A DNA stretch of 14,521 bases from CAZWSX01 sp964636985 (GTDB lineage Bacteria; Planctomycetota; Planctomycetia; Pirellulales; Pirellulaceae): the NCBI GenBank assembly GCA_964636985.1, contig CAZWSX010000065.1:1-14521 (forward strand), read 5' to 3'. The first letter of the stretch is position 1, and the number at the start of each line of letters is the position of its first letter. The position numbers and the translations under genes are program-made. The notes under the pieces were generated by a model. That model had not been told where the DNA came from. It ran no database searches and saw nothing but the letters and a program-made list of their open reading frames with translations. Below, piece by piece: positions 1-7,324 of the stretch.

Positions 1-1378
1 CGGCCCCGGTAATAGTCCGCGCACCCTTTTCGCGGGCCTGTTTGATAAACAGCGTTTGCTCAGGGCGATACACAGTGTCGAAAACCACCTGCTCGGCCTT
101 GAAATGGGCCCCGTCAAACGGCGTATCGTTGACGTTGGGATGCATGCCCACCGGCGTGCAATTCACAATCATGTGGGCCTTGGTCAGGCTCCGAATTCCC
201 CAAGGGACCACGCGGGCCTTGAATTCGTTGGCCAGCACCTGGGCCCGGGCCTCGGTCCGCGCTGAAATCGCAACGTCGGCACCGCGCTGTGTGAGACCAT
301 AGACCAGAGCCTTAGCCGCTCCACCAGCTCCCAAAACGAGTGCCGTTTTTCCCTGCATGGCTTTCGCGGGCGTTTCGCTGGGGAACATCCGATCGATGGC
401 CGCCATCGCCGCGATGCTGTCGGTGTTGTAACCGATCCACTTCCCGTCTTTGCGGATCATGGTATTGCAGGCGCCAATTTGCTTCACCGACTCGTCGTTC
501 TGCGCCAGATGCGGGATCACCGATTCCTTGTGAGGAATGGTCACGCTCAATCCGCGGATGCCGAGTTCCTGGCAATCCTTCAAGAAGATTTCCAAGTCGA
601 CCGACGAGACCCGCATCGGCAGGTAGATCTTGTTCAGCCCCAGATGGACGAACGCTGCATTGTGAACGTGAGGGCTCAGGCTGTGCCCAACCGGATCGGC
701 AACGACTCCGTAAAACTCGGTATCGGCGTTGATCGATTCGTACCGGTACTGGTTCATCATTTCCTTGTAAGTGAACTGCCCCGGCGCGACCACCCGCTCC
801 GAATCGAACGATGCGTAGGTGAACGGCCCGCCGAATTTGGCGAGCATGATGCGGCTCATGGCACCGAGTTCGCCCATGCAAAACGCGATCGTCGGAATCT
901 TGCTGTCGCGCACCAGCCGCAAAGCACGGAGGTTGTGATGCGGCGTGGTGGCCGTCGTGGCGATCTTGATAATGTCCGGATCGAGTTGCGCCATCCGGGC
1001 ATGGATGTCATCAAGATTCTTAGGCGTCTCGATGAAATTGTGGAAGCTGACGATCCGCTTCGTTTTGCCGTAGCGCGGGATCTTCGCCGCAATGTCGTCC
1101 TCCAAATCGACATAGTCGACTCCGCTCGCAATCGCCGTCCGCAAGAGCGTGAGCCGTTCTTCTTCCGAGCCCCGCCATAAGCCGCCGTCAGCGGTCCGGC
1201 GGCACGTAATCACCACCGGAGCAGGCTTGTTTTCCAACAGCCGCGTCAGGCTGACTTTGTTTCGGATAAAGTCGAGACGAAGTTCCACAAGTCGGCACCC
1301 GTTTTGGGCGGCTTCGTGGTACTCCTTGATCGTCTTTTTATGCGTGCCGCGAGCAATGGTTACGCAAACGAGCGACAT
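1..1378 (-). CDS. aroDE: Bifunctional type I 3-dehydroquinate dehydratase / shikimate dehydrogenase (C-terminus off window)
   Basis: This fused enzyme would carry out two consecutive shikimate-pathway steps in the cytoplasm: dehydration of 3-dehydroquinate and NADPH-dependent reduction of 3-dehydroshikimate. I translated the minus strand from the ATG at 1378; the frame stays open for 459 codons to the window edge, so the C-terminus is missing. Residues 1 to about 210 are type I dehydroquinase, with the catalytic His in SFHNF (H113) and the Schiff-base Lys in IIKIA (K138). Residues about 220 onward are shikimate dehydrogenase: GHSLSP (231-236), the catalytic Lys in SVTIPHK (K284), the Asp of YNTD (D320) and the NADP-binding loop LGAGGAA (349-355). 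The same domain order is known from plants, chlamydiae and planctomycetes. No strong ribosome site is visible before the ATG. All key residues are intact, so I regard it as functional. Confidence 0.95.
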   Translation of the reverse strand, partial: MSLVCVTIARGTHKKTIKEYHEAAQNGCRLVELRLDFIRNKVSLTRLLENKPAPVVITCRRTADGGLWRGSEEERLTLLRTAIASGVDYVDLEDDIAAKIPRYGKTKRIVSFHNFIETPKNLDDIHARMAQLDPDIIKIATTATTPHHNLRALRLVRDSKIPTIAFCMGELGAMSRIMLAKFGGPFTYASFDSERVVAPGQFTYKEMMNQYRYESINADTEFYGVVADPVGHSLSPHVHNAAFVHLGLNKIYLPMRVSSVDLEIFLKDCQELGIRGLSVTIPHKESVIPHLAQNDESVKQIGACNTMIRKDGKWIGYNTDSIAAMAAIDRMFPSETPAKAMQGKTALVLGAGGAAKALVYGLTQRGADVAISARTEARAQVLANEFKARVVPWGIRSLTKAHMIVNCTPVGMHPNVNDTPFDGAHFKAEQVVFDTVYRPEQTLFIKQAREKGARTITGA

Positions 1379-1488
1379 GGGATAAAGCGGGGGGAAACGC
1401 ACCGCAAAAGTGGATCGGGGAGGGGACCCACTGCTGGCGGGGAGTGGCTGGGGTTTCAAGTGAGGCGGCACAAAAAGCTGGATGTTGC

Positions 1489-1517
1489 ATAATAATTAAA
1501 CACCGCGATTCCGGGAA
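1489..1517 (-). promoter_or_regulatory. Weak candidate promoter for the aroDE gene
   Basis: On the minus strand TATTAT (1494-1489) is a 5/6 match to a -10 box. A poor -35, TTCCCG (1517-1512), lies 17 bp upstream. It would give a leader of roughly 100 nt before the ATG at 1378. The rest of the 238-bp gap between the two minus-strand genes (1379-1616) shows nothing else I can name. Because the -35 is weak this is only a suggestion. Confidence 0.25.
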
Positions 1518-1616
1518 GGAACGGGAGGCGGCGTCTCGAGGAGATTCTGACGCCAATTCCCGAGCGCGGGTTCGCAACCAGGCGTTCTCAGAACCGCCGA
1601 ACGACCCTGATTCGCA

Positions 1617-2858
1617 TCAATTGCTTCGAGAAATGGGTTCCCGTTTCTCTTCCAGAATCTCGATGACGATTTTTCGAGTTTCGTCGTAAGAGGGCTGTTT
1701 TCGCGGAATCAGCTCGTAAGTGCTGTGTTCCCGCCCCACGTGCCCATCGATGTGATACATCCGCTCGTCGGGGCCGATCTGTTTCGTCTCCCTGGCGACC
1801 TGCGTCGTTGCGTCGTAGGAACCAAGCGAGATCCGCTCCAAGACCGACTCGCCTGTTTTGTTCGAGACATCGAATCGGTAAAAGATCATGCGTTCGCCAC
1901 GGGGGCGAAAATACTCAAACCCAAACACCCGCTTGTCGCCGACGACGAATTGCTCGCGGCAAAAGTACTCGATGGGCGCATTCCCGTCGGCGTAGATGTC
2001 CCGAATTCGTTCCAAGTGCGATTCGAGTTCCGCCGTCATCTCCAATTGTGATGCCAGTTGGACCAGTTTCGAGGCCGCCCGAAAGTGTTGCGGGTCGCGG
2101 TCGATCACCTGGCAATAGACGTCGTACGCGTCGCGCGGTCGATCCGCAATTTGCAGCATTTGTCCAAGCGAGTCACGGAGTTCAACGTCGTCCTGGTTGT
2201 GTTGAAGTCCCTCCTCGGCCAACTGAATCGCGTCGTCGCGCTGGCCGGTTTCAAAAAGAATCGCGGCCAAATCGATTCTCGCCACCGACCACTTGGGATC
2301 GTCATGGATGATCTTTCGGAACGTGGCTTTCGCGTCGTCGGCCCGTTTCGACGCCCAGTAGAAGCGAGCCAACTCGTAGCGGTATTTTGATTTTCCACCC
2401 GACTTTTCTACCGCCAGCTTGAACTTTTTCTCGGCATCCGCCGGTTCGTCGTCGTGATGGTGCATGAGCCCGCGGAATGAAATCAAATCCGGGTCGTCCG
2501 GCGAAATCGTCAAGGCCTTCTCGAGCGACGTCTTCGCTCCGGGGTCCCGTCGGCGCTCATAGAGAATTCGTGCCAGTTCGTAGAGGGCCCGCGGATCGTT
2601 TGGATGGCCTTCGACCGCTTGGGTGCACCTGGCAATCCCTTCCCCCAGCGCCTGGAGAGCTTCCTTTCGCTTTCCCAGCGACACCAGCCGGCGGACCTTC
2701 TCCACGGGGTCCGAATCATCGGCGGCCACGTAAGACCAGGAGGCAACCCACAGCAGCCCACTAACCACTAGGAATAATCGCACCAACCACCCCAACCCCT
2801 TTTTCGGGGCCGGATGGTGTGTCGACTCGCGATTGGTGCGCGCCACCATAGACAACAT
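1617..2858 (-). CDS. Exported or membrane-anchored TPR protein with an unassigned C-terminal domain
   Basis: A 413-residue protein of unknown function. After a basic N-terminus it has one hydrophobic segment (about residues 24-44, LVRLFLVVSG onward) ending in YVAADD, which fits a signal peptide or a single membrane anchor, so the rest is probably periplasmic. Residues about 57-260 are helical tetratricopeptide repeats, about five, with typical ALYELARILY and A-x-x-x-F/A spacing (for example near 87-120, 121-154, 157-188, 190-221 and 223-256). TPRs usually scaffold protein-protein contacts. From about residue 297 the pattern changes to a beta-rich, charged stretch (FGFEYFRPRGE, then YELIPRKQP) that I do not recognise. 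The ATG at 2858 is taken as start; an in-frame ATG at 2849 is equally possible and changes three residues. It lies divergent from the deiminase gene with about 95 bp between the starts. Confidence 0.85.
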   Translation of the reverse strand: MLSMVARTNRESTHHPAPKKGLGWLVRLFLVVSGLLWVASWSYVAADDSDPVEKVRRLVSLGKRKEALQALGEGIARCTQAVEGHPNDPRALYELARILYERRRDPGAKTSLEKALTISPDDPDLISFRGLMHHHDDEPADAEKKFKLAVEKSGGKSKYRYELARFYWASKRADDAKATFRKIIHDDPKWSVARIDLAAILFETGQRDDAIQLAEEGLQHNQDDVELRDSLGQMLQIADRPRDAYDVYCQVIDRDPQHFRAASKLVQLASQLEMTAELESHLERIRDIYADGNAPIEYFCREQFVVGDKRVFGFEYFRPRGERMIFYRFDVSNKTGESVLERISLGSYDATTQVARETKQIGPDERMYHIDGHVGREHSTYELIPRKQPSYDETRKIVIEILEEKREPISRSN

Positions 2859-2953
2859 CCTGCCGAGAAGCGAAAACGAAGGCGATTACTCGGCTCGTAA
2901 CGCAAAGCTGCCGGGCAAACCGCGATTGTTAATCTGTCGGACTGAATTCTCGT

Positions 2954-4015
2954 ATGACTCAAGCCGAAACTCCCCGCGCGATGGGATACCGCTGGCCCGC
3001 AGAATGGGAACCCCAAGTTGCCACCTGGGTGTCATGGCCTCGCAATCCCGCGACCTGGCCAGGCAAGTTCGAACCGGTCGCGGCGGAGTTCGCCGAGTTC
3101 GTGCGAACCATCGCCGAATATCAGGTTTGCAACGTCCTGTGCGGCGGGACCGTCGTCGAGCAAGCCAAGTCGCTGACCAAGACCGCCAACAAAAAGCATG
3201 TCGTCCTGCACGATTACGCCACGAACGACAGTTGGTGCCGCGACCATGGACCGTCGTTTCTGCAGGGCCCGATGGGCTCGCAACCGGCCCTGGTCGACTG
3301 GGAGTACAACGCCTGGGGCGGAAAATACCCTCCCTTCGATCTCGATAACCAAGTCCCCGCTTACGTAGCCAAGCAGCAAAATCGGCGCAAATTCTCCCCA
3401 GGCGTGATCCTCGAAGGCGGCGCTATCGACGGCAATGGCCTCGGCACAATCCTCACAACGCGTTCCTGTTTACTCAACCCAAATCGCAACCCCGATCTCA
3501 AAGAAGCCGATTACAGGCAACTGCTGAGCGACTATCTGGCGGCAAAGCACGTCGTCTGGCTCGACGGAGGCGAAGTCGCCGGCGACGACACCGACGGGCA
3601 CATCGATCAACTGGCGCGATTTGTTAGCCCCACCACCATTGTCTGCGCGACGTGCGAAGACAGCACCGACGAGAACCACGAACCGACCGAGCAGAATTGG
3701 AACGAGCTCAAAGCCGCGCGTGACCAGGATGGCAAGCCCTTCGATCTGGTTCGGCTACCCACGCCGCCGGCCATGTTCTTCGATGGCCAACGCCTTCCTA
3801 CCAGCTACTGCAACTTCCTGATCGTCAATGGCGCCGTGCTGGTCCCGCAGTTCGGTCATGCGAAGGCCGACTCTAGTGCGCTAGCGATCCTCAAAGAACA
3901 CTTCCCCGATCGCGACGTGAAGGGATTGCCGTCGATCGAGCTCATTTGGGGTCTGGGGAGCTTCCACTGTCTTTCGCAGCAGGAATGTCGCCCTTATCCG
4001 CAATCGCGCCGCTGA
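2954..4015 (+). CDS. aguA: Agmatine deiminase family protein (PAD_porph fold)
   Basis: Likely hydrolyses agmatine to N-carbamoylputrescine and ammonia, a step of putrescine synthesis, in the cytoplasm; a related guanidino substrate is possible. The 353 residues match the usual family length. Visible signatures: GYRWPAEWEP near the N-terminus (11-20), the WCRDHGP substrate-binding motif (94-100), EGGAID with E154, the catalytic His in DTDGHID (H216) and the catalytic Cys in GLGSFHCLSQQ (C339). ATG 2954 is used; ATG at residue 10, just before GYRWPAEWE, is where many relatives begin and there is no clear ribosome site to decide. No partner carbamoylputrescine amidase is in the window. The last 74 bases run antisense into the response-regulator gene, and the protein ends with a short basic tail after the catalytic motif. 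Catalytic residues are complete, so I consider it active. Confidence 0.9.
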   Translation: MTQAETPRAMGYRWPAEWEPQVATWVSWPRNPATWPGKFEPVAAEFAEFVRTIAEYQVCNVLCGGTVVEQAKSLTKTANKKHVVLHDYATNDSWCRDHGPSFLQGPMGSQPALVDWEYNAWGGKYPPFDLDNQVPAYVAKQQNRRKFSPGVILEGGAIDGNGLGTILTTRSCLLNPNRNPDLKEADYRQLLSDYLAAKHVVWLDGGEVAGDDTDGHIDQLARFVSPTTIVCATCEDSTDENHEPTEQNWNELKAARDQDGKPFDLVRLPTPPAMFFDGQRLPTSYCNFLIVNGAVLVPQFGHAKADSSALAILKEHFPDRDVKGLPSIELIWGLGSFHCLSQQECRPYPQSRR

Positions 4016-4349
4016 GCTTTTTAAGAAAGCCAGCCACCTGTTCCTGCGAAGTCGGCTTGCTCACGCAATCGTCGAAGCCATCAAGCTTCAATGTGGAGCG
4101 GATGGTCGCCGTGAACGCGTAGATGATTCCTTTGTAGCCGCGTTCTCGAAGCTGCTTGGTCGCTTGCACTCCGTCGCAGCGCGGCATCTGAATATCCATC
4201 AAGATGACATCGAATGGTTCCACGGCCATCGCGGCCTGCACCGCGCAGTGGCCGTCTTCCACAGCTTGTGGCCGATAGCCATGCATCTCGAGCAGCTTGG
4301 AGTAAACACGACGCGTGTCAGGACAATCGTCGGCGATCAGGACCCTCAT
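3942..4349 (-). CDS. Receiver-only (single-domain) response regulator
   Basis: A 135-residue cytoplasmic CheY-like receiver that would accept phosphate from a histidine kinase not encoded here. Visible: the acidic pair D7-D8, the phospho-acceptor D52 in ILMDIQMP, the switch threonine T80 in AFTAT and the conserved K98 in VSKP. There is no output domain, so it must act by protein contact. Residues beyond about 112 (SGAIADKGDIPAAK and on) form a Ser/Pro/Asp-rich tail outside the receiver fold, encoded entirely opposite the deiminase 3' end. The ATG at 4349 is well supported by a purine-rich ribosome site. The coiled-coil gene ends 41 bp upstream on the same strand, which suggests co-transcription and perhaps a physical partnership; that link is inference. 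Confidence 0.93.
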   Translation of the reverse strand: MRVLIADDCPDTRRVYSKLLEMHGYRPQAVEDGHCAVQAAMAVEPFDVILMDIQMPRCDGVQATKQLRERGYKGIIYAFTATIRSTLKLDGFDDCVSKPTSQEQVAGFLKKLSGAIADKGDIPAAKDSGSSPDPK

Positions 4350-4353
4350 CGGT

Positions 4354-4361
4354 CCCTCCCT
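4354..4361 (-). promoter_or_regulatory. Ribosome binding site of the response regulator
   Basis: Minus-strand AGGGAGGG lies four bases upstream of the ATG at 4349. It is one of the best Shine-Dalgarno matches in this window and fixes the start. It sits in the 41-bp gap after the coiled-coil gene, consistent with independent initiation on a shared transcript. Confidence 0.7.
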
Positions 4362-4390
4362 AGGCTTCGGTTCGCGCTCGTCCCGTCAAC

Positions 4391-6424
4391 TTAACCCTTG
4401 TTGTCGCCAAGCCCCAGCCGTTGCATCCAATTGCCGGAGGCCTTCTTCTTATCGTTTGGATCTTCTGGCTTGCGCTTGTTCTGCGATTCCAACTCGGAAA
4501 GTTTGGCCTCGAACTCTTGCTGGATTCGCGCCACCTTGGCGCGCTCCATGCTCAGCGCGATCTCGTTTTGCTTGACCAGTTCCTGCAGTTCCTGCAAACG
4601 CTCGCGCTCCTGCACGACAAGCGAATCCTTGTCGAACATCTGCGAGATCGCCGCGGCTCCTACCGCGACGCCGCCCAGGTTGTTGGATTGGTCTTCCAGC
4701 ACCCGTTGCAGTTCGGCGATTTCGCTTTCCTTTTCCGCCAAGGCGCGGTCTTTTTCGGCAATCACTTCATCGGTGATGCGAATCGTGTTCTCGATCGAGA
4801 GCCGCTCCGTTTTTCGCTTGGAGTCTTCGGGCTCGCCTTCGGCCTCCAGTTGTTCCAGCAGTTGTCGCTTGCGAGCTTCCCAGTCGAGCTTGCCGCTGTC
4901 CCCTCCGGCGGCCGGTTTGGCGCCGGGGTTCGCCTTCGCTTTGCCCAGTTCCGAGGCCAACTCGGAGTTCTTCTGCTTGAGTTCGCGAACGTCCTGAACC
5001 GCCAGTTCAAAGCGGCGGCGCAGCTCGTCCATGTCTTTGCGATCGGTCACCTGACCGGCTGCGGCATTAGCGGCCTTCTCCGCTTGTTCCAAACGCATCC
5101 GCAGAGCCGTGTTTTCCGTTTGGAGCGACTCCAACTCCTGCAACAGCTGGTTGCGCGTTTCGTCGCTTTGGGCCGCGAACAGCGCGTCGTTGCACTGTTC
5201 TGCTTGTTGGCTCTGGATCGCCTCTTCCTGGGCCCGGGCCAAGGCCTTCTGGAGTTCGTCGCACTCCTGCTTCAACTCGGCAACCTCCGCTGAGTACGCG
5301 CCGACTTGCGCCGAGTAAGCATCCACTTGGGGCTGCCACTGCTGATCCTTGGCCAGCAATTCACGCTCGTGGTCCGCCGTTTGTTTTTCCAGCCGCTGCC
5401 GGAAATCCTCTTGCGCCGCTGCGAGCATCGCCTCCAAGCGCCCCGCGGCAGCGTGCGCCTCGGCCGCCATTTGGCGTTCGGCCTTCAAGCTCTCTTCTGC
5501 CCGGGCGTGGGCCCCTGCCAGTTCGTCCCAGACGCGAGCCAATTCCTCGCGCCGCGACGCTGCTTCCGCCTGGCTGGCTTCGAGTTGCTTCGTCAGATCA
5601 TGAAGCTGGCTCTGTTGTTGCGATTCCTCGCTATCTGCCGTGCGGGCTTTCGCCAGTTCAAATTCGTGCTGCGCCTTTTGCAATGTGGCGCGAGCCGATT
5701 CGACCGACTTTCGTTCCGCGTCGAGAGCCTTCCGCTCCGCGGCCAATTCTTTCTCGTCGGAAGCGAGTCGTTCCCGGTCCGCCGCAACGGCGGCTAGTGC
5801 GCTTTCCCAGTCGCGCTTGAATGTATCGCACAGCGATTGTGCCGTCCCCGCTTCCCGCGAAGCGGCTTCGACCTGGGCTTTCAGCGAAGCGATTTCCTCA
5901 CGCTCTTGCACCAACAGCTGTTCACGCTCGCTCAGCGCCTTCTCGCGCTGGTCGAGGCTGGCCGAGTGGTTTGCGAGGATCTGCGCGAGGCGTTCTTCAA
6001 GTCCGCTGTCGTGGCTGCTGGATTGTTCGGCGACCCGCGACCCAATGTCCGAAAAATCGTGACGAAGCAAGGCGAGTTGCTCGTGCTCTTCGGCAATCTG
6101 TGATTGCAGTTGTTCGAGCCGTTCCAGCGCCTGCGACGCGAACGAGTCCTCTTGAAGTTCGCTCGCGACGATCGTCCGGTTGATCGACGGCGATTCCTCC
6201 GGCGGTCTTTCTTGGGAGAGTCGCTCCAACTCGTTCCAGCGCGTTTGCCAGTCCGTTTCCCATCCTGAAAGTTGGGCGCGCCGGTCGGCGATTTGCGCTT
6301 TCAGCCGCGCGCGGCGCTGCTCGAGGCGATGTGCCTGCGAGTCACCCGACTTTTCGTCGGAGGGTGGGGTGGGCAGCTCGTGCATGGTGATAACGTCGAG
6401 GAGGGGAATCTGCCGAGATTCCAT
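4391..6424 (-). CDS. Large coiled-coil protein, planctomycete-type, unknown function
   Basis: A 677-residue, highly charged protein rich in Ala, Glu, Gln, Arg and Lys with heptad-like patterns over most of its length: about 30-72, 95-125, 140-495 and 512-650. Breaks fall at a Pro-rich stretch (73-80) and a Gly/Pro/Ala linker (498-511). No signal peptide, membrane segment or ATPase motif is visible, so it is probably a cytoplasmic rod or scaffold, not a full SMC protein. The region 512-640 looks like a defined module: a hydrophobic GGVAVGAAAISQMF segment (584-597) interrupts the coil before ERERLQELQEL. A basic linker then leads to the terminal NWMQRLGLGD. ATG 6424 is used; ATG at residue 14 (position 6385) is an alternative. 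The receiver gene follows 41 bp downstream. I do not know its function; roles in cell organisation or signalling are guesses. Confidence 0.85.
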   Translation of the reverse strand: MESRQIPLLDVITMHELPTPPSDEKSGDSQAHRLEQRRARLKAQIADRRAQLSGWETDWQTRWNELERLSQERPPEESPSINRTIVASELQEDSFASQALERLEQLQSQIAEEHEQLALLRHDFSDIGSRVAEQSSSHDSGLEERLAQILANHSASLDQREKALSEREQLLVQEREEIASLKAQVEAASREAGTAQSLCDTFKRDWESALAAVAADRERLASDEKELAAERKALDAERKSVESARATLQKAQHEFELAKARTADSEESQQQSQLHDLTKQLEASQAEAASRREELARVWDELAGAHARAEESLKAERQMAAEAHAAAGRLEAMLAAAQEDFRQRLEKQTADHERELLAKDQQWQPQVDAYSAQVGAYSAEVAELKQECDELQKALARAQEEAIQSQQAEQCNDALFAAQSDETRNQLLQELESLQTENTALRMRLEQAEKAANAAAGQVTDRKDMDELRRRFELAVQDVRELKQKNSELASELGKAKANPGAKPAAGGDSGKLDWEARKRQLLEQLEAEGEPEDSKRKTERLSIENTIRITDEVIAEKDRALAEKESEIAELQRVLEDQSNNLGGVAVGAAAISQMFDKDSLVVQERERLQELQELVKQNEIALSMERAKVARIQQEFEAKLSELESQNKRKPEDPNDKKKASGNWMQRLGLGDNKG

Positions 6425-6442
6425 GGAATTAGGCCTACTAGG

Positions 6443-6470
6443 TATTTACGTTACGACACCAATTCGTCAA
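6443..6470 (-). promoter_or_regulatory. Candidate promoter for the coiled-coil/regulator pair
   Basis: On the minus strand TTGACG (6470-6465, 5/6 to the -35 consensus) is followed after 16 bp by TAAATA (6448-6443, only 3/6 to the -10 consensus). This would start transcription about 12 bases before the ATG at 6424. It is the best pair I found in the 217-bp divergent gap to the DinB-family gene; the rest of that gap shows only a GC palindrome (6571-6582). Confidence 0.3.
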
Positions 6471-6641
6471 AGCGATTGCCATATCCCGCTGTCCCTGTCC
6501 GACCAGCCGTCACGACCGTCCCAATCGGACTTGAAAAAGCTACCTCGGCGCCTTTGGTTGTCCCCGTCTGCCCGCGCGCGGGCGCATTGGCGACAATGCA
6601 TCGGCTTGACTTCCATTCATAATTCCTTGAGCTAGGCCACA

Positions 6642-7193
6642 ATGGACGCACTTTTCACCGTACAGCGGATGCACGAACACCGCATCTGGGCCGATCGATT
6701 GCTTTTGGACGCGGCGGCAAAACTTCCGGACGAAAGTCTTCGTCGCGAATTCCCAATCGGGCAGGGGTCCGTTTGGAAATCGCTTTGCCACATGTGGGGC
6801 GCCGAAACGGTCTGGATCGGGGCCCTCCAGGGGGCCGAAGCGGTCATTCCGCCCGGCGACGATCCGACCAAAATTCCCGGCAACCAGCTCGGCCCGGACG
6901 GCCTGAAATCGATGAGCGAACTGGGCTCGCGGTGGGAAGAATTGCACTCTCGTTGGAACGGCTGGCTCGCCACTTTGACCACCGACCAACTCTCGGCCCC
7001 GGTCTGGCGAACAAGCAATATGTTCAATCCGCCAAAACGCCTTCAAACCGGCTGTTACGACGTCCTGCTGCACGTTTGCTTGCACGCCCATTGGACGGCG
7101 GCGCAGGTCGTCAACATGATGCGTTCGCTCGGAGTCCAGCCCTTGCCGAACGTGATGCACATCGCGATGGCCCGCCAGCAACTGGGGCAATAG
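6642..7193 (+). CDS. DinB-family (DinB/YfiT-like four-helix) putative metalloprotein
   Basis: A 183-residue cytoplasmic protein with the pattern of the DinB/YfiT four-helix bundle. Such proteins bind a metal through three histidines and include thiol-dependent S-transferases and damage-induced proteins; the substrate here cannot be told. Visible: an N-terminal helix with WADRLLLDAAAKLP, the first metal His in SLCHMWGAE (H50) and the second and third in LLHVCLHAHW (H144, H148), followed by the usual A-x-Q and a last helix reaching MMRSLG. Length is normal for the family. ATG 6642 begins directly at the first helix and has no strong ribosome site. It is divergent from the coiled-coil gene and followed by the EF-hand gene after 131 bp, which has its own promoter, so I expect a single-gene transcript. 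Confidence 0.85.
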   Translation: MDALFTVQRMHEHRIWADRLLLDAAAKLPDESLRREFPIGQGSVWKSLCHMWGAETVWIGALQGAEAVIPPGDDPTKIPGNQLGPDGLKSMSELGSRWEELHSRWNGWLATLTTDQLSAPVWRTSNMFNPPKRLQTGCYDVLLHVCLHAHWTAAQVVNMMRSLGVQPLPNVMHIAMARQQLGQ

Positions 7194-7244
7194 GACAAGC
7201 GGTCAATAAAACGGCTCCGCTGTCGAACACGTCTTGGGAACATA

Positions 7245-7283
7245 GTTTGTCATAAAGTTGGCCACTGCGTTATGATGACAAGC
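7245..7283. repeat. Inverted repeat framing the EF-hand gene promoter
   Basis: The arms GTTTGTCAT (7245-7253) and ATGACAAGC (7275-7283) are inverted copies with one mismatch; the inner seven bases, TTGTCAT/ATGACAA, are perfect. The left arm covers the -35 box and the right arm overlaps the -10 box and the expected start site. The spacing of 21 bases suits a split operator better than an RNA hairpin. It could be chance driven by the promoter boxes. Confidence 0.4.
7247..7276 (+). promoter_or_regulatory. Sigma70-like promoter of the EF-hand lipoprotein gene
   Basis: TTGTCA (7247-7252) and TATGAT (7271-7276) each match the consensus at five of six positions and are 18 bp apart. The predicted transcript would start near 7283, leaving a leader of about 42 nt before the ATG at 7325, with no obvious Shine-Dalgarno. 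This is the best promoter match in the window. Confidence 0.6.
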
Positions 7284-7324
7284 TGTCGAAAGTTGCGCGT
7301 GCCGATCCCGTTCGAGATTCTCCT

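Noticed and set aside
479..1180. Open frame of 233 codons on the plus strand opposite the aroDE gene
   Set aside because: It is antisense to well-conserved dehydroquinase and shikimate dehydrogenase motifs, and its Arg/His-rich sequence has no recognisable domain.
1530..1554. GGCGTC...GACGCC inverted repeat as a terminator after the TPR gene
   Set aside because: The stem is only 6 bp with a 13-nt loop and there is no T-run.
4421..5293. Open frame of 290 codons on the plus strand within the coiled-coil gene
   Set aside because: Its Leu/Phe/Arg-rich translation mirrors the Glu/Gln/Lys/Ala codons of the real gene, and it lacks an independent start signal.
4391..6424. SMC or Rad50-like ATPase
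   Set aside because: Neither Walker A/B nor an ABC signature is present, and there are no globular head domains.
6571..6582. CCCGCGCGCGGG palindrome between the coiled-coil and DinB-family genes
   Set aside because: A simple GC-rich palindrome with no second copy or T-run; nothing ties it to a function.
6606..6611. TTGACT as a -35 box for the DinB-family gene
   Set aside because: No acceptable -10 box lies 16-18 bp downstream; the nearby CATAAT is only 6 bp away.
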